Assembly: GCF_000182925.2 (NCBI RefSeq)
Contig: NC_026507.1
Coordinates: forward strand, 62,001 to 126,000
DNA: 64,000 bases
Origin: Neurospora crassa OR74A
Lineage: Eukaryota; Ascomycota; Sordariomycetes; Sordariales; Sordariaceae
Direction of reading: 5' to 3'
The notes beneath the pieces were generated by a model. That model was not told the DNA's origin and made no database searches. It worked only from the letters and a program-made list of their open reading frames with translations. Below, piece by piece: positions 54,658-64,000 of the stretch. The position numbers and the translations under genes were made by a program. Numbering within the stretch: position 1 is the stretch's first letter; every line of letters begins with the position of its first letter.

Positions 54658-56619
54658 TGTGCTGTTTCCTTGTGTCTTTTGGGGTGGTGGATGTTTGGTT
54701 GTTGAGTGGAGGATGAACCAGATGATGTGGTATGAGACTGAGACGAGAAAGGGAAGTGGCCGTTATGTTTTATGTCTCTCTGACTTTTGTTGACCGAGCC
54801 AGTTCTAGGTATCGTGTCTGCCCCTGGATATCAGTTCATTCGCGGCCTACTGTCCTGCTTCATTGATAGGTTTCCACAAAGTCTGAGAGTCGGAGGCCGT
54901 GATGAAGCCGAAAAGTGTGAAGCTATCACATCTGAGCTGGAAAATGTGAGCTGAGGCTAGGCTGGAGTTCAAGTCCGTGAATGTGATCCTCACCACAGTA
55001 TCGGCTCGACATTCGAAGGGAAAATCAGAAACCTCCATCCCCACATGGCCCTCGATGTCTCTGCTCATCACAAACCTTTCCATTTTTCATCTTTCATTTT
55101 TTCATTTTTTTTTTCAGCTGGAGTTTGGCTCCGTGCCACTCGGCTTGATAGTGATCCTTGAGAGTAACATCGAGTCCAGTGCAACCATACAGGTTGCAAT
55201 GTTCAACGGCCATCCCCTAAGATCGAATGTTGTGCATAATGGAAGGAAAAAGCAAGTTGGATCGGGTTAACAGTTCGTGTGGTTACTCCGATCACTTTTC
55301 ACTTTTTCAGCTGCTGTAGCATCACATGTCCCTGGTAGGTGGAGAAAATCGAGTGATGAAATCTGTGAGCCATCACAGCCGGATGAAGGTTGTTGATCTA
55401 AGACACCCTAGCACATCATCATGTCCATAGTACATCCCGCAGTGGATGCGGCAAGCACAGTGGATTTCCATAAGCGCGGTGCGGGAGGACATGGAACTGA
55501 CATGAGTGTGTCTCATTGAGTGCTTGGTGTTGACGCTGAAATGTTTCGGAGTTTCTTTGGAGTATGTGAGCACTGTGCCTGAACTTTTTTTTAACCCTTG
55601 ACGCGCTGAGACAGGGATGGCAGGTAAGGTACCTGAATAGGATTTGCGGTCGGCAAGCAAATTTGCAGGAATCGCAAAATGTCCGCACGTGGTGATCTGC
55701 GAACATGTCTCGGATGGATGGAGGGAGAGATGTAGGGCCGACCAAACGCTAGGGGAAGATACGCTGCGAAGCCGGTAAGTGGCGATGATATCAGTGGCGC
55801 TCGGATTGGGTCAACACCATCAGTTTCTGTCCGAATAATACAGCGGCATGGAGATGATGAGGTTTAGCGTCCACTACTGTAGGGGTCGGTCCCACGGCTA
55901 TTCGCAACTAATACTGTGCCGGATCATGAGAAGGACGGACACTGTGGTCGATACAAGTATCGGGAAGAGAAAATCGTAAAAAGGGGGTTTTATAAGGAGA
56001 CGTCCACTGTGCCTGAAGTAACATGTGATTCGAACCCATCGTGGCCGCGCGGGTGCGGTTGAGCTGGGCCGAAGATCATCACATCACTACGCTAGACGCT
56101 GAAGCAGGAGCAGGGGACAAACCACTCAAACCACTGTAGGTGTGAAAAGGGAAGGCCGGGGCCGGGGTTACATCTTTCCGGCAGAACGGCTCGAAGAATC
56201 CGAAAATGGCAGAAGTTGTTGCGGATTGGTCATGTTGGTTAACTTTCGTATGGAAGCGAGTGTGAAGATACGAGGATCTGAGGTTAGGTTGTGTTGCCAT
56301 GTGTGAAAGGACACGCACGGCAGGTGGTGAGTTGGGTGGAAATCGAAATAAAATACAGGGTGTGATGTCAATTGATGGGAAAACCGACGCTGTAATTTGC
56401 GCTGCACGTCCAGTCGATATAAGAGGTGGTGTAATACCGTGGATTATCTGTACAAGGAAAGTTTTCCACATTGAAATGTTAGCAAGAGCTAACCTGCTAT
56501 CTGTACCCCACTCGCAAGCGCGCTACATGACCCCCCTTTCATCATCCATTCCTCCCACGTCATTCCCGCTCACGACCATCACAACCATCACAACCCTACA
56601 CTACTACTACTACTACTAC
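54658..56619. other. Spacer between the P450 and FAD-oxidase genes
   Basis: About 2 kb with no supported gene; frames are short and unconvincing. It includes the P450 promoter, and an ACT trinucleotide repeat at 56596-56620 runs into the stop codon of the next gene. Confidence 0.55.
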
Positions 56620-56620
56620 T
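56596..56620. repeat. (ACT)n microsatellite at the FAD-oxidase 3' end
   Basis: Eight or so ACT units ending at the first base of the stop codon's complement; expansion would lengthen only the 3' UTR. Confidence 0.85.
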
Positions 56621-58316
56621 TACAAATCCCTCACCAAGAACCCTCCATATTGCAACTTCTGAAACACCCCCTCCCCATCATACTTTGCCGCAACGTCCTT
56701 GATCAACCCGACATTCTCCTCTCCGAACCCCCGCAGCACATCCTGCCTCTTGTCCGCAAACGTCGGGCAAACAAAGTCCAGCAACAGGCCCCTCTCTTCC
56801 GCCGCCGCCTTCACCTGCTCGTAAAGGCGATCCATGGCTGCTTGATGTACCACGTCATCTCCGTCCCGCGGGTACTCCAGCGTGAACACGCACCAGTTCT
56901 GCGATACTTCTTGCAGACCAAGAGCATTGCCCCCTGTGCCATTGTCACGACCGGCGCGGGCGGCAGAGGCAGTGACGGGCTGGATGGTGTAGTGCAGGTC
57001 TGTGCCTTCACTGGAAGGGGGGAGCGTGGCGGTTACGTCTTGCCAAATTTGGTGGATGGCGAGGTAGAGGTCCTTGTCGACTTTGGTGGAAAGGGTGAAA
57101 ATGGTGCGTCTGTTGGGAGGAAGGAGGAGGGTGGTGGTTAGCGTGGGGTGCAGTGATGGGTAAGATGAAGAGGGGGAAGGAGTCATGACTTACTTTCCCT
57201 TGGGAGGCCGATGTCCAATAGCCTGCGCCAGCGTCGACAGCGTGCCATCCGTCTTTGGAACCACAGGCGCCATCATACTCTCCAATTTCCGGAACGGCTC
57301 AAACACCTTTGGTTCTTCCTCGGGCGTGTCGGCATACAGCTGTCCAATGGCGACAAAATCCCTGTGGACGTTGGTAAAGTACGCCGCTTGGTCATCGGTC
57401 TCCATCTGCTTGTGCGTCGCTACCGAAGCCTCGATGATATTGGCGTAATCATCCGGCTTGTACAGGCTCACAGTATACTGCGTCTTCAGCAACGGGTACG
57501 TCTGCAAGTAGAAGGTAGTAACGACTCCAAAGTTGGATCCGCCGCCTTTCAGAGCCCGGTAAAGGTCCGGCCGGACTTCGGCAGAGCAGTGGACAGTGTG
57601 TCCATCTCCAAGGACAACCTCAAATCCCCGGACCTGATCACAGCCCATCCCCCTCAGGTTCACAAACCCTGGCATGCCCCCTCCCAGCACAAACCCCGCC
57701 ACACCAATTTCCTCGTATCGTCCCCCCATCACACTTCTGCCCTTGCCTTCGAGCCAGGTATACACCTCTCCCCAAGTGTTTCCCGCTCCCACGCTTGCTA
57801 TCCCTGTCTCCGGGTCAAAGGACTTATCGTTCAGCAACTGCAAATCAATAATCACGCCATCTTCACGAGTGCTGCTGAAACCCGGGTTGGGATTGTGGCC
57901 CGTGGCACGCACAGCAAATTTGCATTGCGTTTTGGTAATGATGGAGAGCGCCGTGCTGACCTCGGCTGCCGAAACAGGTTGGAAGTAAGCAGCAGAGGGG
58001 AGGTGGCATGTTGTTGACCTGAAAACCGAAGCATGACGTGGTCAGTACCGGAATGAAGAGTGGATGGATGGAGGAACACTACCTACCAAGGCGTTGTAAG
58101 AGCCACCATGGGCCCGGAGGTAGGGTCATCGGCGGTAATGACCCGCTCTCCGAAAGCGGCTTTGAGCAGGTCACGAGCAGCGGCTGCTCGTTCATGGTCG
58201 GTCTTTGGGACCGAAATGCCTCTAACTGAGTGTGGGCGGAAGATTGAGTGTCGTGAGAATGCTAAGAGGTAAGATCCAGTGGATCTGAAGAGCTTGAGAA
58301 GAGCTGAGGACATCAT
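56620..58316 (-). CDS. FAD-linked oxidase, berberine-bridge-enzyme-like
   Basis: Three minus-strand exons (58316-58087, 58018-57194, 57109-56620); 514 aa from MMSSALLKLFRSTGSYLLAF. The FAD_binding_4 (PCMH) domain runs from about residue 75: FAVRATGHNPNPGFSSTRED (His118 is in the position that binds 8-alpha FAD in this family), GVIIDLQLLNDKSFD, GAGNTWGEVYTWLEGKG and GGRYEEIGVAGFVLGGGMPG. DLYRALKGGGSNFGVVTTF follows. The family's second covalent Cys motif is not seen, so FAD would be singly linked. No usual C-terminal BBE motif is obvious. Such enzymes oxidise alcohols or C-H bonds using oxygen. The N-terminus is basic and hydrophobic, possibly a signal or mitochondrial leader. Position between the P450 and cyclase suggests a tailoring role in the diterpenoid pathway. 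Confidence 0.82.
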
Positions 58317-60010
58317 CGTGAATGACTCTGTGGTTGCTGTATGTTATGAGTGGTTTTTGCTGTTCAACTGATCGGCATCTCACAGAGTGAGAAAGAGAGC
58401 GGCACAGGGCCAGTACTAATAAGGCGACTGGATTTGGGGGCATGAAGCTCTTCTTCTACCCGACCGATTTCGGCCTTTGGTTCATCAGCGTCGTTGCTTT
58501 GTTTCTCAAGGATCAAGGTGAGCATACCTCTCACACAGGCCCGGTCAAGCTGAAGGATCAACAACCACTTGGCATCAACCGTCCTGCAGCCTCGGGTCCC
58601 GGAATATCATCACCATCACGACCCCGGAGATTTGGTGTTTTACTCAAGGTACCTATGCAAGGTACATACAACACTGAGGTGATCACCGTCATGGATCCAG
58701 CAGCCTTAACAGGGGTCCAACTTTTCAGGGCTGCAGCGCGTTATCCGCCCCCTGTCGGGCTGGGCACATGGCCCAAGTGATATTGGAAAATCGGGTGTGA
58801 AGGCCCGGCCATAGTGCTACTCAACAGCACCAATCGGTGCACATCCCATGCCTATTGCCACCTCCCTGACATATGGCACACAGTGTCGGTCAGTGCCCAC
58901 CTTCCTGTCTAAGACTGCAACTGAACGCTATTGCGTATACACCCTAGACTGAGACAGTGACGAAATGAAACATCTTTAAACTGAGGTGCCATCAAGGTAC
59001 GTGATTCCATCACACGCTTTCAAAGCAGTCGGGGAATTACTGTGTACACTACTACACTTACACTACAGTAGTCCGGGTTACACAACAACGGCCCCGATAG
59101 CAAAGTCGCACTGGGAAATACGCGGGCCGCCGATCCCAATCCACCAGGCCCCGTGGGAGATCTGGATCGATTGTCGTGCGTGGAAAGATACCTCTACCTA
59201 TGAACGTCTTGACAAACACCGCGAAGCGAACCCAGGCGAGTAGGCCTGGTATGTTAATACCGTCAATGTTATGCCCCTGGGGCCGTGCGAGAACCTTAGC
59301 GATGCTCTTTCCACCGAGCATCGATCCTTTAACGATGAGTGTCTTGATGGCTCCAGTCTTGGAATCGGAGGTGGTGTCCCGCACGGTTGAGTTTTAGCGG
59401 GTCAAGATGGAACATGTTGCAGTCGTGATTTTCTTTGCGATACTACAGAAAGAAAAAAAAAAGGAAAAGAAAGACAAAAAAAAGAGAAAAAGAATAAGGT
59501 ATGTATCACTTTCATCAACATAGTCCGTTGATTGCTGACTCTGTGGGTATGCAAGTACCTTGCTCGGAAGAGCGGAACTCGAATGTTTTCAGGCGGCTAT
59601 TACTCATGGGGATCCATGGGGCTGCAGCTGAGAATCCTACCTACTCGAGTCTTGAAGTCCAGCTATCGGATTCTCCCAGTGTCTCCATCAGCTTGGCGAT
59701 CACAGGCATGTCTTTCGTCACTTGTCACAAATGAAGAATCTTAGTCTCATGAGACTTGAAGAGGACCTGACGATCCTAGGACAAATCACTCCGTGATGTG
59801 AATCGATCCTGGCTGAACCTTGGAGACTGGTGTAAAGCCGAATGGCGGACTCTTCAATATTGAACTTCAAGCTCACAATTCGAGATAGAGAAGCCACAAC
59901 CACAGGACTTGATGACAAGTATAATACTTCATCAACTGTTCTCCCCTTCATCAACCGATCCTGTATTCACAACTCACCACAACGACATCACACACCATTC
60001 ACTCGCAACC
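58317..60010. other. Divergent promoter region between FAD oxidase and CPS/KS
   Basis: About 1.7 kb separating two divergently transcribed genes. A 112-codon plus frame at 58442-58780 starts with a hydrophobic MKLFFYPTDFGLWFISVVAL but has no known motif; a minus frame at 59058-59384 is also unassigned. A-rich tracts lie at 59450-59495. An in-frame upstream ATG for the cyclase is at 59912. Confidence 0.5.
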
Positions 60011-63000
60011 ATGGATTCCACAATACTCCAATCCCAAATCGACTCTCTCATCTCCTTCATCGCCTCCCATTGCTCTTCCGGCAAAGGCCTAGGCACCACC
60101 TCCTCAGCCATCTACGACACCGCCTGGCTATCCATGATCCAGAAACCCGCAAACTCTAGCCACTTCCTCTTTCCCCAATGCTTCACCTACCTCCTCCGGC
60201 ACCAACTTCCCTCTGGCGGCTGGACCTCGTACGCCACGCCGGTGGACGGCATCCTCAACACCGCCGCCGCCCTCCTCGCTCTCAAGCGCCACTCCATGTG
60301 CCTCATTTCTTCTCCTCCATGTCCCCAACCCACACAACAACACCAACAAGAACTCGACAACTGGCCCCTGCACCACCGCATCTCCCAAGCCGAATCAGCC
60401 CTCCAATCCATGCTTCTGCACTGGGACGTCGCCACCACCGACCAAGTCGGCTTCGAGCTCCTCGTCACTCGTCTTCTGTCCTTACTCCAAGACGCCGGCG
60501 TGCAAGGCCTGTCTGACTTCCCTGGCTCTGCTCCCCTCCAAGCCCTACACGATGCCAAACTCGCCAAATTACCAGCTAATTACGTCTACCAAGCCCGCTC
60601 GACGCTGCATCATTCGCTTGAGGCGCTGGTGGGATACATTGATTTTTCCAAGGTCGGCCATCTGAAGGAGGAAAATGGGAGTATGCTGGCTAGTCCGGCG
60701 TCGACGGCGGCGTATTTGATGGGGTTGGCGGAAAAGGGCATGTGGGATGAGGAATCGGAAGCATATTTGAGGGGGGTGCTGGATAGAGAGAGGTTTGAAG
60801 GGGAAGGAGACGGGGAGAAAGAAGATGGAGGGGTGCCCTGTGCGTGGCCGACTGAGACTTTTGAGGTTACGTGGGTTGTTACGACGCTGGCGGAGGCGGG
60901 GGTGAGGTTTGGGAATAAGGAGGGGGAGGTGATTAGGGGGTATCTGGAGGAGGGGTGGAGGAGGCAAGGGGGGTTGTTTAGTTTTTGTGAGTTCCTTCCT
61001 TGCTGCAGTACCTACCCTCGGTGGCTGGTGCTTTTGGTTGAAAGGGGAAGAACCAAACGCTAACTGACTCGGTTGTGTGCAGTCCCCGGCGGCCTTGTCG
61101 ATGCGGATGATACGGCAAGAGCCATCATGGCCTTGAATCATCTTGGTACCAAGGTGGGCGTCGAGTCGCTGATCAGAACGTTTGAAGCAAAGGATCACTT
61201 CAGGACGTACGAAGGGGAGAGGAATCCGAGTATCAGCGCCAACTGCAATGTTTTGTCGTGTTTGCTGATGATGGATGATCCGACAATTTATGCTCAGCAG
61301 ATTGTCAAGACGGCAAAGTTCCTTTGTGAACAGGTGTACACGGATAGTGTGAGGGAGAAATGGGTAAGTGCTTCCTTCCCCTTTTGATGAGCGTCAGGGA
61401 CAAACACTGACAGGAAGGTCCAGCACATCAACGAACTCTACTGGATGATGCTCCTCTCCCAGTCCTTGGCCACCCTCTTCGACACCATGGCCGCCAACCC
61501 CTCCCTCGAGACTTCCATCTTCCAGCTTGCTCCTGAACTTCAGGAGCAAATCCCAATGACTTCCCTCCATGTTCTCACCAAAGTCCTCGGCTCACAGGGC
61601 CTCGATGGCTCCTGGGCAAATGGCATTGCTGAAGTCACGGCATATGGCATCCTCACGCTCTCGTGGCTCTCCCATCTCCCCTGGATCCAACAACTCGGTC
61701 GCATGCATGGCGTCAACTTCATCACCGCTGGCATCGAAAGCGGCAAGGCCTTCCTCGAAGCCCACAAGCACGATTGGAAGAAGGGGCAATACCTCTGGAT
61801 TGAAAAGGTCACCTATGCCTCGCCGGTATTGTGTGAGGCGTATTGTCTTGCTGCGGCAGTGATTCCTGTGCCTGATTTCACTGGTTTGACTGGTGATGCA
61901 AATGGCCAGGTTGTGTACAGAACCAAGGAGTCGCTCTTCGTTTCCGAGGGGTTGCTCAAGGGCGTGTTGAAGGCAGGACAGCTCATGTCTCTTACGCCCT
62001 TGTTCAGAGACCTGGCACCACAGCTGCTGAGAGTGGCAGAGATGCAGGCTTGTTATGCTCTTGGCTTCTTGCAGCGGAAACGTAAGGAGCTCGGCATCTT
62101 CCCAAGTACTGGAGGGGACGAGAAGTACATGGCTTTCATCCCTCTTACCTGGACCGCCAACAACGCTCTCCGCGTCCAAGCCACCGCCGGCTATGGCCAC
62201 GGCCACAGTGGTGGCTTGAGCAACTACGTCCTGCAAGAGATGATGGTCCTGTCCATGCTCAACTACCAAGTGGATGAGTACATGGAAACCGCCGTGGAGC
62301 GGGACTTTTTGGGATTTTACAGCGGAAGCTGGGGAAGTTTAGAGGCGGTTCGGGAAGCGATCGGGCAGGTGTTTGAAGAGTTCGCTCCTCCGGGTAGGAA
62401 AAGGAGTATCTGGGGAGACGCCGATCATACACCCACCAACCTGAAAGAGATTCGGTCCACGCTCTCCCGCTACGTCAGACACATCTTGCTGCATCCAGCT
62501 GTCAGAAGTGCACCGGCGAGTGTACAGGCTAGGTTGAGGAACGAAATGCATACGTTCTTGTTGGCACATGTTCAGCATGCTGCTGATAACATCCACTTTG
62601 CGGCTGCATCGAACCAAACCTGTCAAGTCGACAACTCCTGGGAGCGCGAAACCGGCCTCCCATCTCCTCCCATTACCGAACCCCACGATCCTTCGTCCCC
62701 GCCACCATCCAAACGCCGCCGTCTTGCATCTTCCTCTTCTTCTTATTCTTCGTCTTCACACAAAGCACAAGAGCAGAAACCCAAGATCTTCTCCCCCACA
62801 GACTCAAGGACTTTCTACTCGTGGGTTCGCACCACCTCTGCCGACCACACCTCCTGCCCCTTCTCTTTTACTTTTTACACGTGTCTCCTTTCCCACTGTC
62901 ACCCTTACAACAGCAACAAGACCGAGAACTTGTTCAACAAGGACGCCAGGACAAGTTATGTCACCGAAGCGATGGTGAGGAGTCTGGCAAGTTTGTGCAG

Positions 63001-63358
63001 GATGTATAACGATTATGGGTCAATCGCTAGGGATGCGAGCGAAGGAAATCTGAATTCGGTGAACTTTGCAGAGTTTCATTTGGCGGCTGGTGCTGCTGGA
63101 AAGGGCTGCAGCGAAGAAGGGAATCAAAATAGTGGGGAGGAAGAAGAAGCAGAAAGAGAAGAGAAGAAAAAGGCGAAAGAGGAGCTGATGTGGGTTGCCG
63201 AGTATGAAAGACGCGGATTAGAAAGGACGCTGGGAGAGCTGGGAGGGTTGGTGGGGGACGGGAAGATGGAGAGAGTCAAGTTGTTTGTGGATGTGACGGA
63301 TTTGTATGGGCAGATTTACGTGGTGCGGGATATTGGGGTTGGGGTGAAGAGGGGTTGA
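60011..63358 (+). CDS. Bifunctional diterpene synthase (copalyl-PP/ent-kaurene synthase type)
   Basis: Three exons (60011-60986, 61083-61363, 61424-63358); 1063 aa. The start at 60011 has CAACCATGG context; an in-frame ATG at 59912 would add 33 residues before the conserved domain. Residues 31-39 SSAIYDTAW open the plant-like/fungal CPS fold. The class II site DADD is at 332-335 (FFPGGLVDADDTARA, rebuilt by splicing), so it can cyclise GGPP by protonation. The class I Mg site DEYME (about 703-707; fungal CPS/KS enzymes usually have DEFFE) and the NSE-like NDYGSIARDASEGNLNSVNF (about 948) are intact, so ionisation of the copalyl-PP intermediate is also expected. It is longer than the usual ~950 aa because of a Ser-rich insert near 830-890 and a Glu/Lys-rich insert near 985-1010. 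The product (ent-kaurene or another diterpene) cannot be told from sequence. Confidence 0.92.
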
Positions 63359-63597
63359 TGTCTGTCCCGGTTTGTGTGCATTTGTGATTGGGAGAAAAAA
63401 AAATTAATCTTGGGTGTCTGCAGCATGGTATAACAATTTTCAATTGATTTTCGCCTTTCTGTAATGCTTCCGTTGCATCGTGATGTTCTACGCCTCAAAA
63501 GGGGCGAGTAAACAAATCGCACTCGTTTTCTTCAACATACCGTAACACATATCAAGACTGTTGCTGAACCAAATCGTCAGCAATCCGCAAGGTCACA

Positions 63598-63701
63598 GGG
63601 ACCTTGGCGCAGTTGGCTAGCGCGCAGGTCTCATAGCTTTCTATGATCTGGTGAAATACCAGAGTAATCCTGAGGTCGGGAGTTCGAGCCTCCCAGGTCC
63701 C
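63598..63701 (+). tRNA. Elongator tRNA-Met (CAT) with a 31-nt intron
   Basis: Acceptor GGGACCT pairs with AGGTCCC; T-arm GGGAG-TTCGAGC-CTCCC. Anticodon CAT is at 63632-63634 in the loop CTCATAA. An intron of about 31 nt (63636-63666) follows one base after the anticodon. The mature RNA is 73 nt. The D-arm AGCGCAGTTGG-like sequence (GGCGCAGTTGGCTAGCGC) and lack of the AATCGAAA initiator T-loop favour elongator over initiator Met. T-runs downstream (from 63707 and 63717) can end polymerase III transcription. Confidence 0.88.
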
Positions 63702-64000
63702 AAACTTTTTGCGGCATTTTTTTTGGGCATTTTTTTTGGTCGTATTTGCCAATGTCCACTTGACTTGGTTTGTTTACTTCTCCTTTTTTAGTGAGATTTC
63801 TTGGGGCGGTCTTCTAATGGGAAATTATCACACTGTTCGTAAAACCACCGTCATCTATCTATCTATCTAGTTGCGCTCTTTTTGGCTCGTCTAGCACCTG
63901 CGCAGGACTGTGGAAGGTGCAATGGGGTGTCAGGATTTTGGTGTGCTTTGTTTGTTTGCTGCAGTATTTAACCTTGGGTCACGGTGGGAAACCGTTAGTG
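63702..64000. other. Right-edge sequence, nothing recognised
   Basis: About 300 bases after the tRNA: T-runs, a CTAT tetranucleotide repeat near 63852-63870, and no supported gene before the window ends. Confidence 0.6.

Noticed and set aside
59058-59384. 108-codon minus-strand frame between the FAD oxidase and the cyclase
   Set aside because: No recognisable domain or start context, and no splice partner that extends it.
59912-60010. Upstream in-frame ATG for the diterpene synthase
   Set aside because: It would add 33 non-conserved residues; 60011 has a better start context, though the longer form cannot be excluded.
1-64000. CRISPR arrays, operons or bacterial promoters
   Set aside because: The window is fungal nuclear DNA with spliceosomal introns; no spaced identical repeats of CRISPR form were seen.

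Overview
The window is nuclear DNA of a filamentous ascomycete, most likely a Neurospora-like member of the Sordariales. The evidence is short spliceosomal introns (about 50-100 nt, GTAAGT-type donors, CTAAC/CTGAC branch sites, CAG/TAG acceptors), a HET-domain gene, a PREG/PHO80-type cyclin, scattered ACCTACCTAC and CATC simple repeats, and a 4.3-kb block with the mark of repeat-induced point mutation (RIP): extreme TpA richness and near absence of CpA/TpG. Species is inference.

Layout. 1-171: 3' end of the proteasome beta-1 (PRE3) gene. 2649-4877: PREG-like cyclin. 9011-16643: sugar/polyol transporter, DUF3445 protein, FSP1/AIF-like FAD oxidoreductase and, on the minus strand, an MDR quinone-oxidoreductase-like enzyme. 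16904-21248: inverted-repeat-bounded, heavily RIPped Tc1-like DNA transposon (DD34E) with a convergent second reading frame. 22404-23220: broken sedolisin protease gene. 24707-27048: ADP-ribosylglycohydrolase and a hexapeptide acetyltransferase, convergent. 27526-27616: intron-containing tRNA-Glu(CTC). 28480-30845: HET-domain protein. 32168-34935: secreted GH31 alpha-glucosidase carrying a young 69-bp internal duplication. 36288-37690: secreted protein with two carbohydrate-binding-like modules. 41088-43216: laccase with a 12-nt microexon. 43811-44755: SDR. 44907-45396: small conserved fungal protein. 46158-49417: two similarly built, unrecognised, fast-evolving-looking genes. 52741-63358: cytochrome P450, FAD-linked oxidase and bifunctional diterpene synthase. 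63598-63701: intron-containing elongator tRNA-Met(CAT).

How it fits together. The right 11 kb looks like a compact diterpenoid pathway: a CPS/KS-type cyclase with both the class II (DADD) and class I (DEYME plus NDY...) motifs, a P450 resembling fungal ent-kaurene oxidases, and a BBE-like FAD oxidase. No GGPP synthase is visible in the window. The secreted enzymes (GH31, the binding-module protein, laccase) suggest saprotrophic growth on plant material. The rest is housekeeping or redox metabolism separated by long gene-poor stretches, commonly 1-4 kb.

Exon boundaries were assigned by eye from splice signals and reading-frame continuity; every multi-exon model given closes to an integral number of codons. 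Family assignments rest on motif recognition, not on database searches.
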